From Austropuccinia psidii (lineage: Eukaryota > Basidiomycota > Pucciniomycetes > Pucciniales > Sphaerophragmiaceae), in assembly GCA_023105745.1 (NCBI GenBank), contig JALGQZ010000009.1, positions 17,532,564 through 17,596,563 on the forward strand: a stretch of 64,000 bases of DNA. The letters are read 5' to 3'. This document shows, one piece after another, positions 12,695 to 25,300 of the stretch. The position numbers were made by a program, and so were the translations under genes. A model generated the notes under the pieces. It worked only from the letters and a program-made list of their open reading frames with translations, made no database searches and was not told the DNA's origin. Every line of letters starts with the position of its first letter. Within the stretch, counting starts at the first letter, position 1.

Positions 12695-12712
12695 TTCCCT
12701 CCCCCAAAAAGG
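12695..12712 (-). other. Polypurine tract of gypsy family 2
   Basis: On the minus strand CCTTTTTGGGGGAGGGAA lies immediately upstream of the 3' LTR start TGTGAGCC. This is the position and composition expected for the plus-strand DNA primer of an LTR retroelement. Confidence 0.8.
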
Positions 12713-12716
12713 AATA

Positions 12717-15700
12717 TTACTTTGTAATATTTTTATTTCTAGTATTTCTGAACCTTCTGAGAAGTTTAGCAGCTTCAGGTATGTCCTTTTCTGATAACCA
12801 TTCATCTTCACAAGCTGGGTAGCTGTACCTAACAAGGTATTCCCTTACTTTATTGGTTCTCAACTTTCTTTCTTTGAGAACTTTGGTAATATTCTTAATA
12901 CCAGATGATTCAATAGGAGGTATAACTTGGGGAACTTTTTTCCTCAAAGGAAATCTTTCATCATCACTAGATTTATATGGCTCTATCAAGCTCACTGGAA
13001 ATGTAGGATGCTTATTGCTAAGTTCTTTAGATAATTCTACTTCAACATAATTTTCTCCATGGAGGGCCTTAATAACAAAAGGTCCTGTAAAGGAGTCTTT
13101 GAGCTTTTTACATCCTTTGATGTTATTGAATTTAGTGGTGGATACAAGTACTAAATCCCCCACTTTGAAGTCTGGAGTGGCATGTGACTTGTCCCATTTG
13201 TCCTTAGGATATGAAAAAGAGTCTTTCATGCACCTCACTGCATGCTATCTATCTTTGGCTAGAACTCCTTTGAAGCTAGCAGCTGTAGGATGTATTTCAA
13301 CCAATTCTTTCCTCAAGGAATCTTGAGGTAATTTTGGATTCCATCCTTTTTCTAGAATAGCAGGAGTTTGATTGGTACTGGCCTGAATGGATGTCTTATA
13401 TGCCAATTCTAGTGCTGGTAAAAGAGTACACCAACCATCGGTAAATCCATCACAATATTTGAATTCAAGGCCATATGCACAAAATCTTCTTACAATATCT
13501 TCCAAGGTTTGGATCATCCTTTCAGCCAAACCATCAGTTTGTGGGTGGTAGGCTGTAGAGAAGGATAATTTTGTCCCAAATAGTTGGTGAAGACTTGTCC
13601 ATAGTGCTGAGGTGAATTTGGGATCTCTGTCACTAATGATGTTTGTAAATATTCCAGTCCATGATACTATCCTATTCCATATCAGAAGAGCTGTATCCAT
13701 GGCTTTGTCATCCTTGTGACATGGTAGAAAGATTGGAGTCTTACTAAATCTGTCAGCAATCACTAGGCAAGCATTATAACTTCTGTCAGCCCCTGGTGGA
13801 AGGAAATTTACCCAATCCATATGGACAATTTCCAAGGTCTGCTGGGTTCTTGGATCTTGATCATATTTCCAAGTCTTTTTCCAGTGGATTTATTTTTTTT
13901 TTGACATCTGTTACAGGTTTTGCAATACTCTTCAACATCTTTCTGCCACATTGGCCACTATATGCAGGTTATCATTTTTCCCCTTGTTCTGTCCTCAGAC
14001 AGATGTCCTGAGAAAGGGCTGTCATGACATTCTTTAAGTACAATATTGATTAAGGACCTGTCCACAACTATCATTAGACATGTATGCTTAGTTCTGTGGT
14101 AAATTATACCATCCAGTAAGTGGAATCTTCCTTCATCATATAATTTTCTCCATATCTCATCTAAGACATGTATCACAGAATTGGCTTTACAGTCCTTAGT
14201 AAGTAATTGGCATAAAATGCTACAATTCCTATCCTGAGTATAACTGTTTCTTACCTCCTCAAAGAAAGTGGTGTTCAGGTCTGTAACACTTATTCCTTCT
14301 ATGGGGATTTGTGGGGAAGCTTATTCTGGCACATAAGCAGGATTATCAATATTATTTGGTAGTGGCCATCTGCTCAGTTCATCTGCAATTTTATGAGTAT
14401 TCACATCTTTGTGAACAATAGTCATATTACCCCTATATTCTTGTATGGCTATTTGCCATCTGAGCATATGTCTTTCAGGTGTCTTCATGTTTAAAAGTGA
14501 TTTAACAGCAGTAAGATCTGTTATTCCTACAAAAACACCTCCTTCCAGGAAGTAATATAGCTTCTCCAAGGCCCAGAAAAGGAATAAGCACTCCATTTGA
14601 CTGGCTTCAGCTGGTTTGATTTGCCCGGATATGAATCATATGGGTCCTTCCACAGGTTTATCATTAATAATCTGGACTTGAAGAAGTGCAGCACCCAGCC
14701 CATCTCCTGATGCATCAATATAAATCTTAAAAGGCAGCTTAAAGTCTGGAATCAGCAAGAGTGGAGCAGTGGTCAAGGCTTGTCTCAAAGATTCAAAGTC
14801 CTTGACTCTGTCAACAGTAATTTCAAATAATGTGTCTTTGTCACATAATTTATAAAGAGGTCTTGCTATGGATGAAAAATCTTTAACATGTTGCCTGTAA
14901 TATCCTTCAAACCCCAAAAATGACTGAATTTATTTCTTGTTCTGAGGCATGGGTTTCAGTAATACTGCTGCAACCTTGTTATTGTCAATTACAAGGGATA
15001 AACCACATACTACATGTCCTAGTTCTTTGGGTTCTTTAAATCCAAAATGGCATTTCTTCATAGAAATTTTCATGTTCCCAGATTGGATTTTTGTCAAAAC
15101 TCTGGATAATCTGTACATATGTTCTTCCCAAGTTCTGGAACAGACAATAATGTCATCAATGTAAATGATTAACCATCCTTCTGAAAGTTCTTCAGGGAAG
15201 TTTTCATTAATCATTCTTTGGAAGTGTGAAGGTGCATTCTTGATACCAAAAGGCATCCTCAAATATTCATATACTCCACAATGAACAATAATTCTCAAGT
15301 ATTCTCTTGCCCTTGGTGTCACCACATTCTGATTAAATCCTTTAAGGGCATCCATGGTGCTTATATACACTGCTTGACATATCTGGGTAAGGGAAATTTG
15401 GATTTTCGGTATTGGGTACCTGTCTGGAACAGTGTAAGTGTTTAAAGCTCTAAAGTCCCCAGAAATTGTAGATTTTCCATTATGCCGTGCTACTATGACT
15501 GGTGTAGTTATTTCTAATTCCTCATTATGGCCAACCTTTCTTGTTACACCAAGGTCTAGAAGTTCTTTAATATGAATTTCTAGAGATTCTCTTGATTTAG
15601 GACTTGCTGGATATGCAGGTCTTCTCCAGAGTGGTTGATCAGGTCTCTCAATATTAAGGATGATGTCAACTTCATGACCAATAATTGCCCCCAAAGGTTC

Positions 15701-16404
15701 TTTTTCTTATTCAAATGCTTCTTTGTGGTAATATAAAAGGGCAGAAAGTTCATTTTCCTGCTTATTAGTTGGATGAAGGCTTATTTCAGCTTCTCTTAAC
15801 TGTTCAGATTTTAATCTTTCCAGCTCTAAGTTGACTGATGCTATCCTGATTACTGTAATTTGTCTTTTAAATGGTAAAAAGGAGAATTTCTGACTCTTAT
15901 TATCTCCAATAGTAAAGTATATGTCTTTGTTGTTATTTAAGTCTATGCCATACATGATCAAATAGTCATTTCCCAATATAAAATGGGTACTAGAGCAATT
16001 TTCTATAACAACAAATTCAACAGTGATTCTTAAATTTCCATTAATATGTGGAAATATGACAGTGGTCTCAAAGATTCCCAGTGCTTTCATTGGATTACTT
16101 GCACTATTGAGTTTTATGCCATCAATTGGTATCAATTGGTCTTCAAAATTTGGTGCACAAGTTTCAAGAAAAGATTTGCCAAAACAAGAGCAGAAGGCTC
16201 CTGGGTCAAGTGAAAGTTTAGTTGGTTTATTGTCAATTACCCCTTCTGTTATACAGGAGTTGCCAGCTGTATAACCTTTTCCCCTGTTTGGTTTGGTCTT
16301 CATAAGTTGTGCATCTTGAATTTTTGACAAATAAAGTTGACCATTGCTTAATTGTGGCAATTGGGAATAAGATTCAATGATGTCAAAGGTGGCATTGAAT
16401 TTTT
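12717..16404 (-). pseudogene. Gypsy family 2 Pol: protease, RT, RNase H, integrase, chromodomain-like tail
   Basis: Reads from right to left. Protease: around 16170, active site LDPGAFCSC. RT: 14930-15694, with [10 protein letters not shown] and YIDDIIV intact. RNase H: 14321-14917, with [12 protein letters not shown]. Zinc-binding region near 14000 (LKECHDSPFSGHLSEDRT). Integrase core: 13245-13835, with [10 protein letters not shown] and [13 protein letters not shown]. The tail at 12717-13238 resembles a chromodomain (KVREYLVRYSYPACEDEWL), which in related gypsy elements targets integration to chromatin. Stops at 15707, 14930, 14636, 14321 and 13245, plus a frame change between 13958 and 13835, destroy it. 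Comparison with family 1 (KEMQSF against K-stop-IQSF) shows that these are mutations. Confidence 0.93.
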
Positions 16405-18612
16405 CTATATCTTTTGAAGATTCAGAAAATATTGATGACTTATCATCTGAATTTTCTCAATTATATTATCATCTTTTTCAACATCAGGTTCTTTTTCAAC
16501 GTCAATTTCATTTATTTTTCCCCTTTTTGGACATTCATTGGCTAAGTAGGTGGTGCTTTGGCAAATATGGAACTTTCTGATTATATCTGCATATTTATAC
16601 TTCATATTATTAGAATCTAATTTGGGATTTTTGTCCACAGAATCTTTCCAAGGTATATTAAACCTTGCTTTGAGATTCACCCTACTAGAACCAATTCTGG
16701 TTCTGGTGGTTACTTCTTCTAATATATTAATAATATCTTCTGCTGAAGATTTTTCAGTAGTCCTGCTTTTGACAGCATGCTCTAAGTCACCTCCCCATTG
16801 TCTCAGAATTTTCCTGTGGATCATAATTTCCAACATGTCAGGATACAATGCTGTTAATCTGTCTTTTTGTTGGCAAAACCATGGTAAAGCTTTGTCTTTA
16901 TCAGCATTGAATTTGGCAGATTAAAAGGATGTTTCCACTTTAAACCTCCAAGAATCATTGGCCCTTTTGTTGATAATTTGGGTTTTTCACCAAGTCCAAC
17001 TTTGGTGTCCATGTGCTTGTCTTAATTTGATATACCATCTGTGGGCTGAGTTGGTAAACAAAGTGTTAAATCTTGCTGTTACCAATCTGTCTGGTAATTC
17101 AAAATCTTTTTTAATCATGTCAATACCTCTGATGAATTCCATACAGTCATATTCTCCTTCACCACTGAAGTGAGGCCATTCTTTAAGTTTTGGTACTTCT
17201 TTCAAGAGTGCTTGGCCCATTGATGGTTCCAAGTTATGAAAAGAAGTGGAAAATTCATTTTTTAACAGTGAGTTTTCAACCTCCAATACTTTTGTATTTG
17301 GAATTCTTGTGCCCTCATTCTCATTCAAAGGTTTAGAAATTCTTGGTAAGGTGTGAAGTAATTGTTCAATATCATTCATTTTACTGTTGTTACACCTTTG
17401 GGAATTTCTGAATTCATGTTTTAAACTTTGTATTTAATTTATTACATTAGTTTTATTATTATCTTCTGTTTGTGTTAATTCTTGCCATACTTCTGTTTGT
17501 CTAGTATTATCAGAAGTGATCTGATCCAACTTCATTGTGAATTCTGATATTTCCTCTTGTGAGGTGTCAAAACAATTTTTCAAGGAAATTGTATATGTCT
17601 TTACTTCAGAAAATGATTTTGAAATATTCTCAAGAACATTTTTATTCTCCTCTTTGATAGTACTTATGGCTTGTTTTTTTCTTGTTTCAATTATGTCATC
17701 AATATTGAATTTAGAATATTTGTCTGTCAATTCTTTAATAATGGCAGATTGTTCATTTAATTTATTCCCAAATGAATTGTCATTATTGGAAGTTGTAATT
17801 GCTCTTAAAACTTTTTCAAAACACATAAGTGTCTCATTCATTTGGCTCAGACTTAAGTTGTTTGTTTTAAGATTGTTACAAATGGATAAATTTTTATCAG
17901 AAACATGAGTTTTTACGTCATTTATAGCTTCATACAACTCTGGGATAGAATCAAAAATGTCAGAGATCATTTCTGATATTTTGATCTGGCTTCCTCCTTT
18001 TTCTGTAATTCCATCATTGTTCTGGCCATCTGAAATACATTCTCCATGGCATGCTGCTGAATTTTTGGGATTCTGTAGCCCTGGCTGTAAGTTTTTGTGG
18101 CTGGTGCCTTGCCTTTGCCCTTGTTTTGAGCTTGTGGCTGCTTTTTCACATTGGAATTGCTTCTGCTGGCTACTGGGGCTGTCTTTGGCACTTGCTTGGG
18201 TGGTGGGGGGTTGTTTTTCCTCCATTCTTCTGTTAAAAGCATCATGTTCTTCTTTTCCATGAATGGATGCCATCAATTGAGTAACTTGCAAATTTTGGGA
18301 TGGCCCAGGAATTTTCTCACAGTCAGGTAAGCATTCATGCGGGTTTTCCACAGATCTGCAAGGATCTGGTACTCTTTGTGCTGAAATGCATTGTTGTAAG
18401 CCTTCTGGCTGGCTTTGTATATGTCCACTGAGGATTCTTGTGGTGGTGTCAGCTCTGTTTGAAGGTAAAATAGTATTATCAGCTTCAGAATTACATAATT
18501 TATTAATTTGGAGGTCATCAACTGACCCTTGCCCTTCTGTAACTGATTGGCTTCTGCCATAATCCCATCTATGACCTTTTTGGGAGCTCCTTGAGGGGTT
18601 ATAGCTGGCTCC
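16405..18612 (-). pseudogene. Gypsy family 2 Gag (frame B)
   Basis: Open from just after a TAA at 18613-18615. The N-terminal part overlaps frame A. A long coiled-coil region follows (NLKTNNLSLSQMNETLM and flanking sequence), then the capsid domain (EVPKLKEWPHFSGEGEYDCM, RWYIKLRQAHGHQSW), then a zinc knuckle reading FHICQSTTYLANECP. Its first cysteine is changed to Phe, so RNA binding would be impaired. Stops lie at 17434, 16987 (TGA after SWTW) and about 16921, and the frame changes between 16405 and 16360 before the protease. Order and domain content match family 1. Confidence 0.88.
17967..18560 (-). pseudogene. Gypsy family 2 upstream Gag frame A (overlaps frame B)
   Basis: Begins MAEANQLQKGKGQ at 18560 and runs to a stop at 17967, with one TGA at 18273. 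It has a helical middle (KEYQILADLWKTRMNAYL), a Pro-rich then Lys/Gln-rich stretch, and a charged coiled C-terminus ending RSKYQK. Frame, position, pattern (K-aromatic-x-x-LA-x-x-W) and ending resemble frame A of family 1 although the two are diverged. Frame B is open across the whole segment at -1 relative to A. The role is unknown; it is probably the N-terminal part of Gag. Confidence 0.7.
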
Positions 18613-19097
18613 TTATCTGGTTGAAGGCATATTTTATGATTAAAAAGCTTAAAAATAGTATTTTTATGTCCAAAAACTTGCTATTGGCCAAATTCTTTGC
18701 CTTCTGAAGGGTATTACTTATACCCAAGCTAATTAATTCAGAAGAAATTGGTTCAGGTTGATTATTCTGAGTTATAATAACTGTACTATTATGGTCAGAA
18801 TTCACAGTACTTGCAAGAATAATTCTTGTTACTGTGGAGGCTGTTTCAATATTTTATTGTCTTACCACGTTTTCAGACACTAAAGCTAATGAAAAAGCCA
18901 ATTGATTAAGTAAAAAAATACTCAAAAGAGAAATTAAAAAAAGCCTCATTTATAATATGAAAAAAGGTTATTTTTTATGGATTTTTTGAATTATAAGTAT
19001 TTTTAATATGTTTTTTAATTTTTCAATATGAGAAAAAAAGATTTAAAAAGAGTAAAAAGTTATGTCACAGGTAAAATATCAGGGCTGGGCCCCCAAA
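18613..19097 (-). other. Leader and primer-binding region of gypsy family 2
   Basis: Non-coding AT-rich stretch between frame A and the 5' LTR. The LTR ends CCTTACA on the minus strand and is followed after TT by TGGGGGCCCAGCC, the likely tRNA primer-binding site. I see no credible gene in it. Confidence 0.6.
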
Positions 19098-20845
19098 TGT
19101 AAGGTGTGGATATGAAACTTTGATTAAAAATAAAGTACTTTTCCTGTCCTCAAAATTTGTAAAAGGTAAAATATAATTAAAAAATAGTATGAAATAGTAT
19201 TTTTAAGAGAAAACACACCAATTTCATTGCTTTTGACTTTATAAGTATAAAACAAGAGTTTTATAAAGATTTATTGTTTTACCAACAATAAAAATGTATC
19301 CAAAAATACTCTACAAGAGATATTTAAGGCTATAAAAGAAATTTCTTCAAGAGCAATTTTAATTGGAATTAATTGAGAAAAGAACTGTGGGAAATTAATT
19401 AAAGAAAAAAGTCTTTAAAAAGTCATTTAAAGAGAAAACATGCCCAAAAGTGACCAGAGTGAATTTGGAAACAAAGTGACAAAGCTAACAGTGATGAAAG
19501 ATTCTTTAATTCACTTATGGGGTGGTTCAAGGGGTAAAAATGATTATAGTAATATCTTCACGTGGTTAAAAGGTTTAAAATGATATAAAAAGAGTGGTTG
19601 TAATATTTTATTGATTGGTTTAACAGTGTTTAAACTAATTATAAAAGGGAAAGATTCTAACATGAAAAGAAAAGTGGGGAAAAGAAGACATTCTTTTATA
19701 GCCATCAATTTTCTTACTTCAAAAGTAAATTTTTCCTTCTCATTCGTGAAGAACACTCTGACAACAGAACAGCAAATTATGGAATCATTGAACCCTGGTT
19801 TAGACCAAAAAGCGCTGGTTTTAGCCATTTTAGACCCTTAAATCAGCCATTACTATAGCAATACCTGGTCTAGAGCCTTCAAAACACGTCAGAATGTGTG
19901 TAAGAGTTGTAGAAACCAGTTAAAGCTGTTTTAACGTAATGCTAGTTTTACCCTCTTGGCAACAGTTAAAACTGCCCTGGCTGGTATCAAAACCTCATCA
20001 TCAATTGAGTCACAGACCCTGTGACTCAATTCCAGGCCAAAAGTGATAAACGTTTGTGTGTATTTTGACATCCCACGCCTATCAGAAAGGACTTTGGGTG
20101 TCTGGCTCCCCCTTAGAGCTAGAGTTCCTTTTCCCCCCCGGATTCAATCTTTCCAAAAAAATTTTCTTTAATTCCTCATCATGTAATACATTTGTAATTT
20201 ACACATGCAATTCAATTTAAATTTTACAGTACACAACTTTAATAATTGATACCTCATATGTAAATTACAGTTCACTTATGTAATACATGCGTACATCTTG
20301 ACATTTCAATTGATAATACTTCAATTCCTCATAGCTTCTAAACTACACACAAAACCTCAATGTTAACACAAAAATTGATGGTTAACACCACATGTGGTGT
20401 GAATTAAATTAAGCTTTTGAGTATTCTCAACTTTTTTACAGAAAATACTAAAAACTTAATTTAAGCTTATTTAGAGTTGAGTTACAGAAATTTTACCCAG
20501 AGGTGACCCCACCTTATTTTTTAGGCGGAATCCAATGGTGAAGTAATTTTCTTAAGTTTCTTTATTTGATAGAAATGTTATCATATATTTCATGTAACCT
20601 TTTACCAAAAAATTTTTTAATTTCATTAATTTTATTAGAAATTCATTTTTACTTAATTTTTTCAAGTAAAAAATGCATTTTCATAATTTTAAAATTTGAA
20701 TGTAATTTTTATTTTTGTATATAAATTTGTATTTATATTTTTCTTTTCATTTTGCTAATATAAATGAATTCAATTTATTTATATTTGTATCTTATTTTGT
20801 TATTTGTGGTCTTTTTGGTATATGAAAATACCTCTAAGGCTCACA
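19098..20845 (-). repeat. 5' LTR of gypsy family 2 (1.75 kb)
   Basis: Starts TGTGAGCCTTAGAGG at 20845 and ends CACACCTTACA at 19098 on the minus strand. It is homologous along its whole length to the 3' LTR at 10891-12694 and to the solo LTR at 7500-9278. It is followed on the right by the second CATTG. Confidence 0.92.
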
Positions 20846-20850
20846 CATTG
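20846..20850. repeat. Target-site duplication CATTG, right copy
   Basis: Partner of 10886-10890, flanking the family 2 element. The copia frame continues from here to the left fragment. Confidence 0.93.
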
Positions 20851-22215
20851 ATAGATTTCATAGGAGATATCTTTGATGATAAAGACTCAATATGAACATT
20901 ACTATTGGTAGAAAAAGTGAAAGTGATAAACCATTGGTTATTCCTTTTGATAATAGTCATTTGGAAAATTGGAGTAGAACTTGTAAAAAGGTAATTTGAA
21001 AAAAAAAATCAAGAAGCATTCTTTTAATAGATGCCCAAGAGACAGAATCACCCCAGGTATGTTATGACAATATAAAACATTATGTAATTGAAGTAATCCA
21101 CTTGAGGTATATAATGCAACAGTACCTATTGCATGAGCTTTGTAATATTCAGATGATGTAACAGACAATTTCATATTAGTTGATATCAATGATGTGAATA
21201 AAAAAATGTTGCCTACTACCAAGTGCATTGCTCCAGAGTAAAGCAATGCTTCTCCTCCTTTCAAGGCCGGTACTAATTCTATACCAGCAACATTTACTTT
21301 TTGATGTTGTGCTTTGTTCTTTGCTTCATTGGCTTTTGCTCTACTAAGAAAATTTGGTTACCAGTACCTGATGTAATGACAAGGGAAACACGAGCTGGGA
21401 ATTTTTGGACTTGCTCAAGGGTTCAATGACATTGCCATAGAAGACCTATTATTGTTTTTGGTAGGAATGGGTGTATTTTGCATGGGATATGATTCTCTTT
21501 TTCCAAATCTCGATGTCGCATTAATCCTTGCAACTTCAGTGCTGTGATCAAAAGAGGGTGAAGCTGTAGCAATTTTCCTGATCATGTTAAGTAAGTCATC
21601 CGGTCAAACTTTGATGTTAGGACTAGTCTCCATAAGGGTATTGATTGCAGGTATTATAAGTTGATGCATTGAGGGTACAGCACAATGGATGGCCAATGTG
21701 GTGATCATCTCTGGGTCAATCTTTCCCAATTGACTTTTGAATTTTTGAACAGCCTTGGTGACAGACATAGCATACTCATTAATATTGTTTGAATTATCTG
21801 AAGAATGTTTAAATATTATATTTGCATGATAAACAACTGAAGACCATGAGGGACAATTGAAATGGTCCTTCAGTGCTTGGTAGATTTGACATGCATCAGA
21901 GCTAAAAATTTGCAATTTTACAGATTTGTAGGCACTATTTCTAATGCTATGCTCAATGAATAGCCGGGAAAACAGATTTTGTTTGATGTTGTTATTGATA
22001 GTTGTTTGTTGGGAATAATCAGGATCACAAATAAAGTAAGTCATCCATGCTACAATCATGTTCTTTGACCATAGATTGAAGTTAGTGCCATCGGCTCTAA
22101 GTTGAGGTCTAATTTTTTCTGCTAAGGAGATGAAATGCTGAAATATTTCTACTTTTCAAACAGCTTGCATAATGATATTCATATTGCCACCCAAGGGCTC
22201 CTTTGATTTGCCCAT
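20846..22215 (-). pseudogene. Ty1/copia Gag and protease, upstream part
   Basis: The start is probably the ATG at 22215 (MGKSKEPLGGNMN). A UBN2-type copia Gag follows at 21604-22059 (MIVAWMTYFICD, QIYQALKDHF, FKSQLGKIDPEMI). The protease segment at 20938-21264 reads LLYSGAMHLVVGN where an aspartate protease of this class has DSGATHH, so the catalytic Asp is Tyr and the enzyme is dead. The segment continues as IPGVILSLGHLLKE, a familiar copia region, and runs into the CATTG site. Stops and shifts occur near 21265-21600 and 22150. Confidence 0.88.
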
Positions 22216-22246
22216 GGTGTCAGGAAGCTTGAGTTGTTTAAAAGTT

Positions 22247-22598
22247 TGTCTTGAACGAGTAACGGGACAAGCCAGTGTAGAAAAAAGAAACAAATAAAGA
22301 AGATAATAGATTGAGACTGCTAGGAATATAGAAGTATGATTTATTAAAAAAGATAGAATAGCAAGTCTATTAAATCAGAAAGATAAGATATTCAAGGTAG
22401 GCAGCCCATAACCTAATATTATTCAATAATATTCTGGAAAGTTCCAGATAAGAAAATCATCTTATTTTTATTTTTAATTTTACTAAAATAAGACATAAAT
22501 ATTATAAAGTATATATTACTAAGTGAAACTAATAAATAGACAAATTATTTTGGTTAATCTCCCCTTAAAGAGATTAGTGTACCTAGCTAACATTGACA
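22247..22598 (-). repeat. Putative 5' LTR of the interrupted copia element
   Basis: A 352-bp block just upstream of the copia Gag start, bounded by TGTC...GACA in either orientation (plus strand: TGTCTTGAACG to ATTGACA). Position and TG...CA ends fit a short copia LTR. The partner LTR is not in the window, so the call rests on position and ends only. Confidence 0.55.
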
Positions 22599-23099
22599 AA
22601 TTTTAAATAATCGATTAGTCAAATAAAAAATTATGAAGAGAAAAAACTCCCCTAAAGAGAGATTTTTTACTCTTTGTTTTGTAGTTTAAATATTTGATGA
22701 TGTTTCATGCATATTCATAATAATTTATCACTAAGCTAGGTTTGTTTTTCTATCTTGTATTTTATCATATTGAATTCAATACAACAATAACAAACATTAC
22801 AATTCATTTTGATGTAAATTTAACCAGTATCATAAACTTGTTTTTGTTTGAAACCAGTCTTATAAATTTCAAACCAGTAAAAGCCAGTATCATAAGTTTT
22901 TTTTCTTTCAAACCATTCTTATAAATTTCAATCCAGTATCATAATTCTAAATTTTAGACCAGTATCTTTTCTACTCACTCTTCTATCTTTGTGTTCTTTT
23001 CCTTTTGGAACAAGTATAGTATGAAATTCTATACCAATATCTTTTCCTACTCACTCTATCTCAAAACCTAAAATATTCATTTCAAACTGTCATTGAACC
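22599..23099 (+). repeat. Degenerate short repeats, CCAGTATCATAA type
   Basis: Around 22815-23045 the motif CCAGT-(A/C)T-(C/T)-(A/T)TAA, often followed by ATTTCAAA, recurs about six times with variable spacing. It lies between the copia LTR and the start of the third gypsy remnant and may be that remnant's leader. No gene is seen here. Confidence 0.45.
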
Positions 23100-25300
23100 A
23101 AAATGGGAGCATGTAATTTGAGAGACAATCCATCATCTTCAAATAAATCTGATGATGTTCAACAACCAAAACATAGCCAAATGCAAATATTATAACAACA
23201 AGTCAAAATATTAACGGAAGAATTACATCAAACTTGATGTTTAGAACTACAGTTTCAAAATTTACTCACACAACTTCAACATCAAAAAAATGGAAAGTAA
23301 CAAGACCAAAAATACATTTGTCATAACTCAAATTTCCCTCCTGCAGCATCCGAACCAACAATACTTTCTCATCTCTACTTTTCAGACCAGACTCATGAAT
23401 TAAGCCCCTTTTTGTATCTTATCAACTAACACATGCCTTCCATAAAACACCTATTTTGAAGTGGAAAATGTAAGATTAATTGGGTAGCAAGAAATTTTCA
23501 AACTCAAGATGGAAAATTAACCAGTATATGTTCATTTTACAACTGGTGGATGAGCATTCTGAAAGAAAATTCAATAATTCAAAATTTTTCATCCACCACT
23601 CACCTAGCCTCAAATCCTTACATACTCCCTCACTTATTATTGCTTAATGCATTTATTAATAAATTGAAAGAAATATTTGGTGAAAGATTTGAAGAGAAGA
23701 ATTCAAAAAAGGCTCTATATTCTTTTAAGCAGGTTAACCAAAAAATAGGAGAATATAATTCACTATTTATCTCACTGGTTTATTCTGTTGAACTCACTGA
23801 AAAATCTTGTTTCAAAAAATATTGGAACGGATTGAACATCAAAATTCTTGAAGTAGAATTACAACAAGAGGATTGGTCCCAAGCTGGAAAATTAGTGGAA
23901 ATGCAAAGAATATCCAGTATATCAGCTCAAGTTTCATAAAATTCAATGGATCTTGGAAATAGCCAATTAAAAAAGCTAAGTTCTTTTTCTTTCCCCATTC
24001 ATTACTCCACCCCTATTCCCATTTTTCAACAAAAGGGATCTATCCCAATAGATCTAGACTTAATTTTGACACAACACCCTTTACAATTATTCCAAAAACT
24101 TTTTCAACTTAAAAACCTTTGTTTCAACTGTTTGAATATTTTCAATGAAAAGAATAAACTGGCTTTCAACAGATTTTTCCCCAAACCTCCTTCCACCTTT
24201 TCAGAAAAGGAAGAATTCATTAGAGCCAACAATATCCAATAAAGACCTCCTACTCCGAAATTAAAAGCTTTAGATTTCATATAAACCTTTTGATAAAACT
24301 ATTGGAAGACCATAATAAGTAGTAAAAGAAGAGGATTTGTTAGTTAATCTCACTTTAAAAAAAGTTTTGGAAAAACTTGGAAATAAAAATGATGAGAAGT
24401 CCCCTTCTTTAATCATTTCTTCCATTACCTTTAAAAACCATTATCCTACCTGTTTAAACTTGGAATTTTTTATAATTAATTAAGGAAATATTTGCCATGT
24501 TACAGCCCTTTTAGGTACAGGAACCTCTTGTTCTTTAATAAAAAAATCATTTGTAGACAATCACTCACTCACTTTTTCATTTAACAGCTCCCCTTTGACA
24601 GTTTAAAGCTACAATTATCAAAAATTGGACTCCATAAAACACATTTGGTCAGGCTCCCTTACTTTTAAGGCCATTGACAACACTCCTTATACTTTGGATT
24701 TACAAGCTAATTTAACCAAACTAGCCAAGGTTGAAATAATATTGGGAATTCCATGGATTGGAGATAGAAGCTTTTCTATGAAGATTTGTAACCTGGATGT
24801 TTTGAATACTATTTTAAATAGATCTGGTATGTATTTTTGACAAAAGTTGTTCTCTTGATACTTCTGTTGTGCAAACTGACTCTACTCCTCAATATGCTCC
24901 TCCTCCTCTTAAGAAGTTAACTTTGTTTTTAAATTGTTTCTTTTAGTAATTCTTGTTTCCCTCCCCTTCATCATGTTTTTGATTTCTTAATCAATATCAA
25001 ATCAAATAGTGTGATGCCTTTTGGTCATATCTATAAGCTAAGTATCCCCAAGTGTTCACAACTACAATATTACATTAAAGATTTACTTAGTAAAGTATTT
25101 ATTCAAGTTTCTTCTTTGCCTGCTTTAGTACCAATATTTTTTTTTTTCAAGTCTAAAATTAAAGTGAATAGACCTTGTGTTGAATATTTAAAACTAAATT
25201 TAATGAAAATTTAAGATAGAGTTACCTTATTCCACATTTTTTCTTTTTAACTAATTCTTGATAACTTGAAGGATTGTCAATTTCTTTTCAAAAATAGATT
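23100..25300 (+). pseudogene. Ty3/gypsy family 3 remnant: Gag, protease, start of RT
   Basis: Plus-strand remnant with many stops. Gag is best seen at 23550-23939 (YILPHLLLLNAFINKLKEIF, YSFKQVNQKIGEYNSLFISL), a retrotransposon capsid pattern. At 23946-24242 is a post-capsid region with a poor zinc-binding segment, LCFNCLNIF. The protease lies at 24480-24840: LLGTGTSCSLIKKSF where D-T/S-G is expected, and later IILGIPWIGD. The beginning of RT is at 25005-25215 (MPFGHIYKLSIPK, SSLPALVPIFF). The rest of Pol is missing. The family differs from the two other gypsy families. Confidence 0.75.

Larger units (their letters stand above)
10891..20845 (-). mobile_element. Ty3/gypsy LTR retrotransposon, family 2, complete but decayed, inserted in copia
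   Basis: A 9,955-bp minus-strand element: 5' LTR 19098-20845, leader, gag frames A and B, protease, RT, RNase H, integrase with a chromodomain-like tail, polypurine tract and 3' LTR 10891-12694. It is flanked by the CATTG duplication. The two LTRs differ by roughly one base in ten by eye plus indels, and the coding region has many stops and at least two frameshifts, so the insertion is old. Confidence 0.95.

Noticed and set aside
18599..18805. 68-codon minus-strand ORF in the leader of gypsy family 2
   Set aside because: It is in a different frame from both gag frames, AT-biased, and has no counterpart in family 1.
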